Source of the DNA: Armillaria gallica
Taxonomy: Eukaryota > Basidiomycota > Agaricomycetes > Agaricales > Physalacriaceae
NCBI GenBank assembly: GCA_037576215.1
Contig: JBANDB010000011.1
Span: 2,418,001-2,482,000 of the forward strand
DNA length: 64,000 nucleotides
Direction: 5' to 3'
In this document: piece by piece, positions 35,531-50,500 of the stretch
Layout: each line of letters starts with the position of its first letter
Position numbering within the stretch: the stretch's first letter is position 1
Program-made: the position numbers and the translations under genes
The notes under the pieces: model-generated
Database searches by the model: none
Told to the model about the DNA's origin: nothing
The model's input: only the letters and a program-made list of their open reading frames with translations

Positions 35531-38500
35531 CTACTCCTCCGATATCCTTTCAAAGAATTGTTTCAAAGTAGCTGCCAACACTCCTGGAAGAGCTTCCACA
35601 TCCCTCAATACAACATAATACTCAAACGGAAACGAGTCTAAATAACGTTTGAGTTGAAGCTCCATTCGCCCATCGACATTCTTGAAGTCCGCTTTCTCCA
35701 TAGACAGAATGGATCCTTGCTTGGGACCGCGCGCAGTGTCCAATGAATCGATGATGATGAAAACAATCATCACCCTTTGCTCCTCCGCCTTCCTCAGCAC
35801 CGAACGAAGCTGTTCATGATCCTGACAAATCCCATCAGATATGATGACCTCTAGCTGCCACAAATCCGCTGATGACGCTGACGACCGTTTCTCCCGAGCC
35901 TTCTCCAGCACCTCCAGACTCCGATCAACAAGTGATAACACATTCGTGGCCTTCTGGTTGAAATTGAATGCACTCATGATTTTCATCCCGGTCTGATCAC
36001 TGAATGCACCTTCGGTAAACCCATGCAGGATATCCACGGACTCCCCGAACTTGGCTATGCCGATGTCTCCAGCTTCGAGTCGTGTGAGAGCTTTGGAGAC
36101 GAGAGCGAGCGTTTGATATGCGAGATGGATGGAATGGGATTCGGACATTGATCGAGAATCGTCCAAGGCGATGAGGACTTGGTATTCACGCTGACTGGGA
36201 CGCGTTCGGCGGAGCCAAATCTTGTCCTTGGTGTAGTCACTGGCGATGTAGGGTATGATCTTCTTCATGTTCAGACGCTTGCCTGTGCGGTAGTCCCCTT
36301 TAAGCCGAGTAGCAAGGGTAGGTTCAAGAATAAGCCGGAGCTGCTCGCACAGTGCATAGGCGAGGTCGTGAGTCAAAGATTCATAGAGCCGCCACATGCG
36401 CTCTGCGCCTTCAGAAGGTAGCCCAGCTTCCTGCCAGTGTCGTAGTTGAACTTCCACTTCACTGTCAGGAACGTGCTCTTCCATTTCAACGTCGGCTTTT
36501 GGAGCATCTGGATCAACACCTCCCGGATCGGAATGGGGATTATACGTTGGGTTATGCATGACGGCGCCTTCTTCACTTTCCAGCCGTTCCTCGCCACCAC
36601 TGTCTGTCTGGTCCTGTGTTTTGTGAGGGGGCTCAACGACGTTATCATCCCCATGGAAAGGCATGTCAACGTCCACTGGTGTCTCGATGTCACCGTCCAT
36701 TTCGTCATCCAGTAGCTTCAGCTCGTTTAGCTTCGCGATCTGCTCTTCCCCAGCTGGACCAAGTGCTTGCATCTCCTGATCCTCATCATCAGGACGAAGG
36801 TACTCGAGCTGTTGGGTTCCCTCGCTATTGATGGGCTTCTCTTGCGGCGCGTCATTCCGGTCGCTGTTCAGGATATCATTGAACTGTTGCCTGACCTCCT
36901 TCAGGGCGTCACCGATGCTACGCATAGGATCACTTGTCGTCTGGGTGCTGGCTTGAAGTGCTTGCTGACCCTGTTGGACACCAGTGCCATCGGCGCCAGA
37001 GCTTTCGTCTGATGACGCATTGTCAGGCAATTGAGCTGTATCCAAAGGTCGAGGACTGTAAAACATCGAGATCAGCAACTTCGTGAGTGGCAAAGAACGC
37101 GAATTTTCTTACCCATCTAGTTCCATCGAACTTTTTGGTTTTGAGGCATCAACAGCTTCTCCGCTTGCTCCTGAGGAAACCTGAGCATCGCCCGACGCAC
37201 TTTCCCCGCCATCAGCCTGTTGTGGTTGATCTGTTGAAGCTGAAGCACCGTCGCCTGTAGCGATATCAGGAGGAGCTATCCCTTCTTCGCCGGGAGTATC
37301 TTCGTTGTCATCAGCTTTCTCCGCTTGTCCAGGCTGATTGTCGGCTGCATCTCGTTCATCTCGTCGTCGCCTTGACTCTGTTCTTCGGCTTTCCCTTCTG
37401 CGACATCCTCAGCATTATCATCTGTGGGGGACTCCATAGTATCATCTTCGGGTACATCAAGTTCGCCGTCATCGATGTTCATGTCATCGTTAGCTTCCTC
37501 TCCCAGGCCAAGATCCATGCTATCAGGCAAATCCAGAGTATCAGCATCGGGAATATAGTCATCCATCGGGGCTCCATTAGCCTGACGGCCATCCTCCGCT
37601 TCCTCGGGCTCAGCGTCTGGAGCCTGTTCATCTTCGTCGCCGATCTCCTCTGGTTTTCCGTCCTTGAGAGGTTCGTCCTTCTTCGAGTCCGATTTCTCAT
37701 TGCCCTCTTTCGCTGCCACCTCTGAACTGTCCGACTGCTGTTGGGAATGATCTTTGCCGGTGGTCTGTTCCGGTGCTGAGTCCTCGGGTCCCTTTTCGTC
37801 TCCCCACAGTTTTTCGTCAACAGCATCAGGATCAGAGGCATCTAAATCTCCCAATTGTTCGTCGGGGTCTTTGTCGCTACCGTCCTCAGAGTCTGAATCA
37901 TCCTGAGATCCAGTATCCGGGACATCTTGCATATCACCGCCGAAATCGTCAGCCATTTCGATAGCATCATCATCATCTCCCTCATCGTTTCCACCGTCTT
38001 TCTCGTCAACATTGTCGCCCTGCAGACCCTCCACTTGGCTTTCCTCTTGAATCTCCTTGCTGACGTTCTGAGCGCCTGATCCTTCACCCATACCTAAGCC
38101 ATCAATAGTTTCTGTTGCCCCTTCTCCAGATCCTGATTCATCGACGTCTGGTGGTTTGCAGAACCCTTCTTTCGACAGAGTACGAAGGAGCGAACAGAGT
38201 ACAAAGTCAAGTTTGAAAAGGGACTTTGTCCAAGCACAATGGGAAATCAGTTGGTTCTCTACAAGAAGACTGTACTGTTCAAGGAAGGGGAGGCAGCGAT
38301 GGAGGGCGCCGAGACGCTCTGCCTGCGATTGAGTCACGCATCGTAGCAGGAGAAGTTCAAGATTGTCGACCATGCTTCCAATCTTCGCAACTTTGGTCAT
38401 GTCATGAACGATGGCATAGTCGCTTCGGACGTAGGCGTCTCTGTCATCGTCTTCAGATTGAGGAGACTCAGCACATTTGGCCACAAATCCTTGAGCGGCG

Positions 38501-41500
38501 ACTAGACATGCATCTATCACGTTGTCGCTGATGGGCGTTACAGGCGCTTCCACCACATCGGAACAAATGGGCGAAAGAGACTGCGACTGAAGCCAGCTCG
38601 CAGTTGAGGCGAAAAGATGTCTGGCTTGGGGGTACCTTTGGGATAAACTAGGCAGGGTAGCCGTGACTTGATTGATGGAACCGCGTGAACTTTCGACTAA
38701 TGGCAGTTCATCTGTTCCAGTGATCATGAATAACAGTCTCCATCCTTAAACGGTCAGACGTACCTGCTAGGAGGATGGGCGTGCTCGTCAGATGTACATC
38801 ACCAATGACTAACGATAAGTCCTTGATAGACTTTTCCACCATATTCAGCAGGTCTTTTGTCTCCTGGATACTCGACTCGGGAACAGGGTTGAGGAATCGA
38901 CTTCTCGGAGGATGGTAAGACCTCCTGTAATTTCCTGCAAAGCACTAGACAATCGACACAACACAGCTTTGAGGTTTGAAATTTCTTCCAGAACTTTTAC
39001 ACCCGTATATGCAATCCCAGAGCAGGTTGAGAGCATGCGTATCCGAAGCAAAATTTTCTTGAACTTCGAATAATCTTCCATCGCAATAGCTAGCCTGGAA
39101 AGAACATGAGCTGATGACTATAGAGCAGTGGATGAAGTTTACCTCGCTCTAGACTGAAGAGCCATATTGAAACCGGACTCAAGGAACATAACGCCTCGCT
39201 GGAGTTCACGAGTAGTCAGATCCGAGTGATGATTCGGAATGGACTCGCGTAAGTCTGTCAAGCTCCCATGCAATCGAATAAAGTAAGATTCGCTTTTTTG
39301 GATCGTAGTGTCGGTCGACTCATGATGCGATAGCAAGATAGGCTGCTCCCTGATCCAACGAGCATCATGCTGTTGACGCAATGTATCTGGGCGTAGGTTG
39401 GTGGCGAAGCCGGCGCGCTTGAGTTCCTTGAGCAGGTCACTCCAGACTTTCCGCTTCCGAACAAGTAGAGCTTTCTGGTGCTTCTCCCGTTTCTCCGAAG
39501 TCGCATCTGCCGGAATGGTGACGGTCGACAAATTTTGTGACTGAACGATGATCTCAACGGCGAGCGAGTCGACATGCCGCGGCAGAATCGATGCGATGTA
39601 AGGATGCAATTGGGTGTTATTGATCTCGACAAATTTCCGGTATGTTCGATCAAGGTTGAGGAGATGCGGCATTGATGTGGAGTCCTTATGATCAGGGAAG
39701 ATGGGAATGGACAGAGCCTTGACGTCACGATTGGATAGCAACAGCTCTGGAGATTCGTGTTCGCCTTCGCTTTTGCTGGCAGATTGTGGTAAAAGCCGCT
39801 CAGAAACGGGTAAGCGCAGGACGTCGCGGAACTTGCGAATGATTTTGTACAACTGATGATGCGTTCGCTGGGCACTTTGTTTCAGCGCGTGAACATTGAC
39901 ATCCTTCCAGCTTGCCAATTTAACGAATGCCTTGACCTCCTTCTCCAGCGTGGCCCGTTGGTCCAGCAAATAAGAAGATATGCCTGGCAAATACATTTCG
40001 AAGTAATTTGCAGTGCCTCTGAGTATGCACCGAACACGGGCTAATGTCGCACGCTCTGACGAAGACTTCGTTGATGCCAAGAGCTGGCAGTACATTTCGA
40101 AACTGCGAAGAAGCTTCAACCTCGCATGGAACTGACCGAGGGGGCTACCTCGTATGAAGTCGTCGAGCAGTGGCAGAAGATTGTCGAAATATGCGGAAAC
40201 ACTGTCTACACCCGCTTCCTCGCGTTCCAAGGCGTCCAGTGGGCCTCGGACCGTTGCGTCGTAAAGACGGAACCACCATTCTGAGATCCCAGATTGGAAC
40301 TTGGTGCTTTCAGAGTCCAAAAGTGTGTCCCAGCATGATAATTCCAGGCGTCGCCATTCCACTATGAGACCTATGATGGCCGCACGTTCGGATTTGAGGT
40401 TGTTGTCACGATTAGCATAGATCTCCCAATCCTCCGTCTGTAACAGGAGATGCTCCAAGGCAGATAAAACCTTAGCAACGGGGCTATTAATGTCCAGTGA
40501 TAGCACAATATCGCACCGCCCTTTTAAATGGTGTAGGACCATCTGGTCTGGCCACTCCTTGATGAGATATTCGAGGCGTTCCCGCAGCCTTTGTACCACC
40601 TCAACAGCCTTCCTAACCTCCGGCATGTTCGCCTGAAGATAGAAATTGTATGACATCAGGTCGTTGCCTTTACCACACCCAATATACCGGTCATACAACA
40701 ATGATAGATTGAAGGCCAGACTCAAGTCATCTGTTGTATCCGTCAAAGTGTTCAAAGAGCGTTGAAGAACTTTTAATGACCGTACTCGAATGTCAAGAAA
40801 AGCTTGAACGTCCATGGCAAGATGTTGATGATCAGGTGCGAAAAGGCGATGATGGAGATCGAAAACTTCTTGAGATTGTGATGAAGCGACGAAGGACGGA
40901 ACAGGTGCTCCGCTCCTAGCACTTGATTTTCCATCGTCGTTCTCCATAACGTCTTCAAAGGATGGGAACAATGCCAAGAACTCCTCTTCCTCGACTTCAG
41001 ATTCACTCCGGGCGACGAAGTCCGAGGTGTGGGTCCGATATAACGATTGTGCTGCTTTTTCAGCTTCGGCTTCCTTTTTACGGTCATGGAGCCAAAGGCA
41101 CATCATCTGGTCGTAGATTTGCTCAACCAGACCGACATGTGTTTGTCTCCCAACACCGGTGGATGCATCATAGACCAGCGCCGAGAGCTCGAGGAGTAGA
41201 TGTTGAAAGGGCCGAATATCTGCTGTGCCAACTGAAGCTTTGCGTTGAAGGAGGAGAGATGCAGTTTGGACTGATGGGAATGAAACTAAAGCAGTGCCCA
41301 ATCGCTCAACAGCATCTGATGCACCGCAATCAAGAAGTGCGTGCTTGACCATGCGCAGGCCCATGCGAAGATGGAGAAGGGAATACCGGAGTAGTGATGT
41401 AATATCTGCGAAGTCGGAATAGACGGAGTCCAAGCGCTGCAGGAATCCATGGATAGATTGCTGAGTCGTCTCCTCTCGAAGTCCGCCTGCAGGGTCTTCG

Positions 41501-44500
41501 GCTTCTAGGAGACGGAGCAAGCCGTCGACTTTCGGGGACGAGACAACTTGATTCACGAACTGGGAAACCTCGGACCAGAACATGTGAATTCGAGACACGT
41601 TTTCTCTGTACGGGAATGCTGGTGTCTGCCCAATATATTCCAAAAAGGGACTGCGTCGTGTATGAAGGTACGATATCGCCAGGTTTTCCACATTCCCCGT
41701 GACCATCTGTTCCAGACGAACATGAAAATCAATTTGAGAGGACAATAGTGTGTCTTGATCGCGAGAGAATGCCAATGCACAACCTTGGATCGCAGCGGGG
41801 TCGACAGGCACATCAGGGATGACGAGATGTAGGATCATCTTGGCCACGGCAATCCAGCAATACCCGAGGTCAGCAATTGTTCTTCGTCGTGACTTTGATT
41901 TCAGGTTGAAATTGGTGAAGGCTGGTCGAACGTAAGTCCTGACTGCATCAGTGAAAACATTGTGCTTCTGCGACTCTAAATGGCTGAGGAAGTCTTCAAA
42001 GGGAGACGTCTCATCCAGTGCCGTAGTTGCAATGGGAATTGCGGCACAACCAAAGCTCTCGAGATCTGAAAAGATTATTAAAACGGCAAAACCATGAGTA
42101 GCGCTTTCCAACCCTACCAATGACAACGTGTATCGGAGAAGAAATATGATCTGATTGAAGCGAGAGGTGTTATTTTCGCATCGCAGTAGATGTAACCCTA
42201 TGCTTCTTGAGATCTTGTCTTCGTATTCCGACAAGGATGCCATAGCAAAGGTCGACTCGCTACAGAAATAGTTAGACATACGCAAAGAATATCAACAAGA
42301 TAATCCTACAACAGCGAAATCACAGATATCAGATCAGCAGGTCCAAGCAAGGCTGAAGGTCCGCTGGCCATCTGCAGCATTGTCAGTTAGTAACCCTTGT
42401 AGAAGTTTGGATGTTGAGGACTGACAGTGCTTGACGAACCCGCCCATATGTCGTTCATCCATTGGATTTGCTTTCTAACAACGATAGAAGAGGTTTCTAA
42501 ACGGGATAATGAATGAAAATAATTTGATAAGATCGGGCGAGCGCCTTACCCTCGTTTGAATCGATCGCCCAGAGCAGATGCTGATAAGGTACAAATCTTA
42601 CTAGCGAATACCTTGAGTGTTGGCACATCGCTTGCAAAAATCGTCTCAACGAAGTCTGAAGGTTCCTTCGTTAGCGCATGGAGTTTGCTATAGAAAAAAG
42701 CTAGCTAAAACGAACCGATGAACGCTCCATTGAGATTAGACCAAGTTCTGCGGCCAGGATAGCGTCATCGAATAAACCAGCAGACCCGATGCCAGGATGA
42801 GCTGCCTGCTGTAAGCATAATGAGCAACAATGCAAATAGTATTCCTGGATTCTACCTCGGTATCTTGGATCAATCGATTTAAAGCCTTATCGTCGTCGTC
42901 CGTAGAAAGTAATTTTCCTGCCATCCGCAGGGCCATCATTGAGAAGGTTTGTCGACGAGTATCTATAGAAATGTTCAGTTAACATTGAGCTAAGAGGAGA
43001 ACGGAAACGGACCTCTACCCTTATTCGATATCTCCAAATGGCCGACTAGGTCATCTAAGCGAAGCAGCTCGGAAGCCACTGGCGTATCGACGTATTTCAA
43101 AAACAAAGACCATAGATCTACAAGGCCGAGACCGGAGGAAAGTGAAACCGTATTTTGGAGAATCAGTGCGCAAGTCTGAAGTGATAGAAATTGGGATGCG
43201 CATTGTTGCAAAGTTGCAGTCATCCAGCCAACTATAGCTTGGATCGCAGAATAATCAAAGTGAGACTGAGATACGGCGGAGCGCATTCTCGTGGCATACA
43301 CAAGGACCTTCAGAGCAACGTCGAGCAAATCCTGGGGATATCCGTTAATATCAAAATTAAATTGTGAGATGACACTTGCAGACGTACCACAACTTTATGA
43401 TCCTCCGACCCGACAACGCCAAGAATTTCATGACATACAATGCGTGTCGCCTTCGACACATCTTCAATTTCAGAGATAGCTCTCGCTTGCCTTTCTGGCA
43501 GGTTGGACGACTGACTCCATAGGTTGGCATTAGATGGTTCATAGTCATCTAGGAGCATTGATGTGGCGAGATCCAGAACCCTCAGAACGACGCTGTTCGC
43601 AGCTGCATTTGTATCGGACAACTGTTCTTCCCAGCCGAAAGAGTCCAACGGCTAAACAATTTCATTACACATATACAAAAACAATTAATAGGGTATTTGG
43701 CAGTTGAAACGATGCAGCTAACCTGCGCAAAAAGGTGAGCTGAAGGAACACTCTCTTTCATAGAATATCGGGAACGCAATGTACTTATTGCGTTTACAGC
43801 TGGTCCGGGAAAAGCGTCGACGAACTTTCTCAAAGCAACATACATAGTATTTCCTGTTTGCTCAAGTTGTACGAGGAAACGACGAAGATAAGCGCTATAT
43901 GCAGGTATGGCTGAGCGAGCTAGGAAATTCATGAAAGCATCCGGCGGAGATGGAGACGAGAGGTCCCAAAGGAACGCAGGACAATGATCAAGGAGGCTAG
44001 AAAGGGCCGAGTGATCCAGGACACGACCTGAAGACACTAGACTCATATTCAGCTGCGGCGCAAACGTTTCTAGACTGAGACCTCGTCGAGAGAGGTCGAA
44101 CTGGATGTGATCGCATGGAGCTAAGATAGGCAGACGAGAATGGTCCCGCAGCAGTAACCAGTCATCGGATAACCGTGACGGGAAGACGGCAATTTCAATG
44201 CCTCGATTCCGCATGGCACGGGATAGTTCGCCATGCTGAGGATCAACGCACATGAAGAGTTTGAAGTTAGGGTGGGCTTTTATAATTTGAACTTTACCGT
44301 TGACGTGCCCACGCTCGTTGAGGGAGAGATATCCATCTGTTTCGCAAACAGAGTTGAGACGGTCCAAAACAGATGGATTACAGAGATTGGCTCCATCTAG
44401 AAGAAGCCAGTGTCCTTTCTTCATGGCTTGGACGAGAGGTCCGTCGAGCCACTCAAATTGCCCCACGCTTGAGACGTTTCCTGCGAGGCGATCAAGTCTG

Positions 44501-47500
44501 TATTGTAGATCTGAGAGCTCGTCATCCAGATTGTTCCATTGGCGTAGGTTAGTGATCATCTGTTGAGCGGTGCAAAGGAGAAGTTCTTTATCGCCCAGCG
44601 ACGATTGTCGGAGCACATTTTTAAGGCATCATAGTTCGACGATAGGTCCCGGGAACCCAATGATGTGCGCGAATATTGACCAGCAAGCCGAACGGCCTCT
44701 TGAATAACGGCGGAAGCGGCGGCATTCGAATCCACCTGCTCAAAACTCCCCAATATATCCATAGTGTCAGTTGCCGAACTCATGGACACCTCTCGCAGAA
44801 GGTTTCCTGTTAAATGCGCCAAAAGCCTTACCAGAGCCGTCTTGCCGACATCTCGAGTGCCAGTGATGATCGTCAACCAGGACTGTGCGAGACAGTGGCC
44901 TGCCGCCTCCAAGGCGGACAAGTGCATTTTGAGCACACGCCCAGGTCGTGAAGTAGCGGTATTTTTCTCCCTTTGTGTCCCAAAATGCCCCACTTCCATA
45001 TAAGACGCAGTTATCGACCAAATAGGGTTTTGAGCTAGTCGAGCACTGTCTATCTGGAATATCTGGTCAAAAAGTTTGCACGCAACTTGACGGTCGTGCA
45101 AGGTCCTGAAACGATGTAGGTAAACGGCCCGAAGATATTCGATAGGATGTTTCTTTGAAGAACGGACGAGGGACCCCCATCGGATAACATCACGAAGATT
45201 AAATTCCCAGGGGCTGCCTTCTCGGCCGAATGAACGTCGAACGGAGACTTCGTCATTCAACTTGGCATTGAAGATGACCATGGCACGACGGATATCTTGG
45301 TCAATGTCGGGGAATAGATGCCCGCACACCAAATGGAGATCATCAGGTCGCAGCTCGTCGATGTATACCTTCGTAAAACGGTTGAGGAAGGATTTCGGAA
45401 GACCTTTGCGTCCACTCCCTTGATTCAGCGGGTTCTGTGCAGCAAATATGCGGAACGAGCGATGTCGAACAAAGGAGCGCCCGAGTTCCGGAATAAAGAC
45501 CGTCCCCCGATGATCTAATACCGAATTCAGGCCTTCCAAAACGGCCTGTGGGGCTAGATTCATCTCGTCAAGTAACACCCAATGGCCCCTGATGAGCGCC
45601 TCTAGAAAATCTGCATTTTTCCAAGCAAATTCTCCTGGTCCACCTCCTTCAACCGGAAGATCTGACCCAAACAAATCAGCAAGATCGGTCTGATCAGAAA
45701 GGTTTATCCGACAAAGCTCGTGACCAGAGATTTTGGCCAAGGCAGTGATCAGACTTGTTTTCCCAACGCCAGGACTACCTTCGAGCAATATAGGTTTGGA
45801 AAGTTGGCATGCTCGAATCACTCGCATCGAATTATCTTGTGTAGTAGGGGCCTGAAAATTGAAACGGTCCAGAATGGCTGGATGCGGACCGCGGGGAATG
45901 GCGAAAGACCCAAGCTGGAAAAACTCCGAAGGGTCATGCCAGGGAACAAAGCCGGCAGATGCTATATCAGAGACAGGAACAAGACTATGCATCTTAGCGA
46001 CAGCATCGTGCTTCAATTTTTGCAATGCATCACGAGAGTAGCCAGAAAGCTGAGGAAGCGAACCGAGCCCATCGATATATGACATATAGGCTGCGTGGTG
46101 CTACGGCAAAGTAAACATCATGCAGTGATCCAGAAGCATGACACTCACGAAGATCTCGTTCCTTGGGATGCCGCCGGCACCGTGGGAACACAAGACACTG
46201 TTAGAAAACGTGACCCAGGACTATATGGAGCATGAGGATATTTAATGCATGCAAATTTCCAGTCAACTCACTAATATGTCACGTAAATTCATCAACGAGC
46301 GGTCTCCAACAACAGAACAGAGCCATTCGACAAAATCCAATACGGCACAGGTATAGATCCGTAGTTCTTCATGCTGCCACATATGGTTGACAATCAATTC
46401 AAGGTCGTGACGATTGTCGACTGAGGGGACCCATATCTCTGTGAATCGATTGCGTAGTGCTGGCGAAAGCTCCTTTTTGCCATAATCACCGCCCGGATTC
46501 ATAGTAGCCACCAACTGAAAAGAATCCGACGACTTAATTACGGAGTGGAAGAGAGTGTCGCCACCCTTCTCAGCTAACACGATCGTCCTGGACGGCTCGA
46601 GGACACTGTTCAGACGCTCCAGAACGGAGTCATCCGCCAGAGAGATCTCATCGAGTAAGAACATGTCCCCCTTTACCACCGCTTCGATCAGCGGACCATC
46701 GTGCCACTCAAACAAAGCATTAAGGCGTCCAAGTCTTTGCCGAATCGCATCAACTCTGGGACGTAGTTCTGGCGAAGACTGTAGGATCGAATCTAATTGA
46801 GAAGATATGTGCTCTAGTGTCGGAGATGCTGGCGATGGATATCCCTGCTCTTGAAGAAAATCAAAGGCCTCCTGCAGTGTATCAGCCTCTAAAGCCGCGT
46901 GGTTTCTTATAGGTCGTAGTCCGCCAATGAGATCGGCAGTTTCCGTGCCTTGGTGACAATTGAGAGTGTGCAGTGGCTGACATTTTGCGTCCGAGATGAC
47001 CTGACATACGGACGTCTTTCCGCAACCTGTTTCGCCAACCAACAGGACTGGCTCGTTAAAACGCAAAGCACGACCGACCAGGACAAAGAGCCGCTGCATT
47101 GCTTTCGTCCAGATAAGACCCGATGATCCAGGCACCGGACATGCAAGAAAATCCTTGAAATCGATGGCGGGATTCTGGAGGTTGTACATCGCCTCTTCAT
47201 CCAATCGGACGCCCATCACGGATTCAATAACATCCTTCACCGCTGCCTTATCATCAGACCGTCGTGTGCGCTCTGCCAGTAGCATATACCCATTCTCTGC
47301 CAATTCTTGATAAGATATAGCGTCTCGGCCTGCCCAACGAAACAAATCCCGAAGAGTTGCAAAGCCCAATTTACTCTCAAACACTCGGCCTGATTGGCGG
47401 CGGTTCTGCAACTCGTGGAACACAGCAACAATTTTCTTTCCATACGAAGGGGCGATTCGGCATCGCATGCATAAAATCGTCTCTAGCTCCGCTTCCGGCA

Positions 47501-50500
47501 CGTCATCGAAGTGCACTTCCAGGAACCGATTCCTGAATGCACGCGACAAGACCTTCCTACCAGCATATAGCCCTGGCGGATTCTGTGTGGCGAACAGCAT
47601 AAAATGTGGATGCGGCCGGACAACCTCTTGAGTCTCTGGGATGACCAGCTCCCTGTTATCATCCAACAAACGGTTCAGGGCCTCGAGGACGTCGGTAGGC
47701 GCGAGATTCAGTTCGTCCAAAACAATCCAGTCACCATTCCGGAGGGCACGCACGAGTAAACCATCTTGGAACGAGAGCTTTCCAGTAACTGGGTCAGGAA
47801 CATAAGACCCAAGATACTCTTGGATGTCTGTGTGCTCGTGGTTATTGATGCGAATGAAACTGTGGCCGGTCCGACGCGCCAAGTATTCGATCGAACTTGT
47901 TTTCCGCTGGACGTGGGACCTTCGATGAGAATGGGGAAACGGCGCGTGAGGATGATTCTCGCAAGATCAATAAGCTTCGTTTCCACCGAGGGCGTCATAA
48001 TGTATTCATCCGCTGAATCTGGTTCAAGTGGTCCTTTCTCGAGATAGAATGGCCCAAACTTTACGAAGTCATCCGGCGAACGAGAGGGGGGAGATGAAGG
48101 GTTTTTGGAGAGGATGGAACGAGGGTTTCGAACACCGGCCAACAGGTGCTTCTGTGCCAGCGACGTCACCAATTCAGCACTTGGACCATCCAAAACCATC
48201 GTAAATGCCATGAGGCAGCCTTCCCAGATTGCTCGTCGCAAGCCAAATGTACTTGCAGTATCTGCAGCGAAGGTCAACGCCCTTGCCAACGTACGCATGC
48301 TGTAATGGGGCCGATGATTGGAGCCATCGGCGATTTGCCGGGTTTCCGACATTTGCTTCACAGCGGAATAGAACTCTGCGACGTTGAAAATTGCAGGCTT
48401 ATCGCCCACTGCAACATGTCCGATATATTGGGTGACAATCGTGATGAGGATATCCCGATCGGCATCGGGAGGGGGACATCAATCTCAGTGAATCGACAGC
48501 GAATGTTGGGTGGAAGATCTTTCTTGCCAACGTCAGTGGCAGGGTTCATACAAGCGAAAAGGCGGAAGTCCGGATGCCTTGGTACAGGTTCTAAGGAGCC
48601 TTGCTCTGTTAAGGTGATAGAAGATGTCGGTCCCTGAAGAAGACTTGATACACACTCTAGTGTCTCCGAGCTAGCAAGGTTAATTTCATCCAGCAAGACC
48701 CTATGTTAAAACCAATGAGAACGAGCAAACATTATGTCAGCTCATTACGTACCAGTCCCCATTTCTCAACGCCCTTACTAAGGGTCCCTCGACGAAACCG
48801 AATGCAAACTTGCTCTTTCCTTGGACATGGTGGACTTCGAACTTCTCCACGTCGCTCTCAAATGTATTCCAATTAGCTTCAGATGTGCAAAGACTCGACG
48901 CATCAACTTTTCGCCGCTTTCTCGGCGTTTGAGAGTCCAATTCATCGATCCTGTCGAAATGTCAGGAAAACGGGAATGATAGTGTATTCAGTGTGAACGT
49001 ACGCAGATTCTTGCATCTTTCCATGGATTCGCTCCCGAGCCAGTTTTGCGCTTTCTTTCCAAAGACCAGCCACCCTCTTCCACTTCCCTTCACTAACCGC
49101 TTTCCTCACCTCCTTCTCAAACTTCTCGTTCTTGCGACGACTGAAGGTAGCACCGAAAAGTTCCAAGAATCGTTCCTGCAGGTCGGAAGCAGGTATGCGG
49201 GCGTCGATGGGTTTGAACCCACCTAACAAATCCGCAGACTCGGTTTGATGAGACAAATTCAATGAAATGAGTGGGCGCCTCAGCATTGACGCAAGATGAG
49301 TTATAACACTGGTTTTTCCAGTACCTGTCTCCCCGGTGAGCAGCATGGGCTCTCCGAGAGAGACGGCAGTAGCAAGTCGAGACAGAAGGAGGACAGCAGG
49401 ACGATGCATGGCAAATGGTCGTGGCGGTGACAACAATATGTCTTGCTTCCAATTTCGGGCAGTAATACGTGTGTTTCCGGTATTAATGGCGACCACCACG
49501 TCGTTGACGTCTTTCTCCAGATGAAAATCCGGTTCCCATCCGTTCAACAGCCACTGTCGTCGTTCGGGCTCGAGCGCAAGGTGCTCACCAATGACGTTAA
49601 CAATGGCATCAAGATGTGTACGTGCCGCCATTGTCAAAGCCGCAGCACCAAAGAAGACATCGCGGGCTTCCAGGAATATGTGTTCGCGGAAAGTAGTGCC
49701 CGTGAAGATGTCAGACAACAGATGCTTATCTCCTAGAAGAAGTGTAGGTTGGTGGGATGCGGGGAGTAATCTGTCTACGCGAACGCAAAGTTTCTGCAAC
49801 TCGCGCATCCCCACATCCCTCGTAGACGCTGACGTTCCCAGTGCCTTCACTGACTCCCACATGCATATGAAAGCTCGAGCAGCACTTCCGGCCAGACGAG
49901 GATATTTTGAATCGATCATGGTAACGAGATCCTCTGTTGAAGGCAGAGGAATGATGACTTCGTTGAATTTGTGGGCACCGAAAAACAGGGGACTGGGAAA
50001 GTTTCCTGTGCGTGAAGGGCTACTGATCGCGTAGCAAAAATGGCGAAGTTGGGATGCGCTACTAGTCGGCCTCTTCCAGGTACTTCGAGAGTTGCACAGC
50101 CTCCGATCCACTTGTCGATGGATAGGGATTCGACGAGTGGTTTGATGACTCCGAGAACTTCATGGCTTCCACGATCGATATCTTTGAACACGACCCATTT
50201 TCCATCTCGCATTGCACGAACCAAAACGCCCTCCTTCCACTCAAATGTTCCCGGTTCAGTCTGTGAAGATGCGTAAGAACCGAGTAACGATCGCGGGTCC
50301 AAGGATGTGTCCGCCAGGTGAATATTGACAATATGATTGTCTGAGCTAGGGAAGAGGCAAGAAGCGAGGTGGGATAGAATGGTGGACTTTCCTGAGGAGG
50401 GAGGAGATGTCAACAAGACAGGCAGGCGCAGTGATAATCGATGTCCGATTGAACGTAGAGCACAGCGTGTAGTTTGCGTACTGATGAGTAGAGAGAAATT

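Noticed and set aside
37276..38727. Acidic 483-codon ORF as a separate gene
   Set aside because: It is the Asp/Glu-rich region of midasin. Its apparent start lies inside an intron and its stop results from a frame break near 37360.
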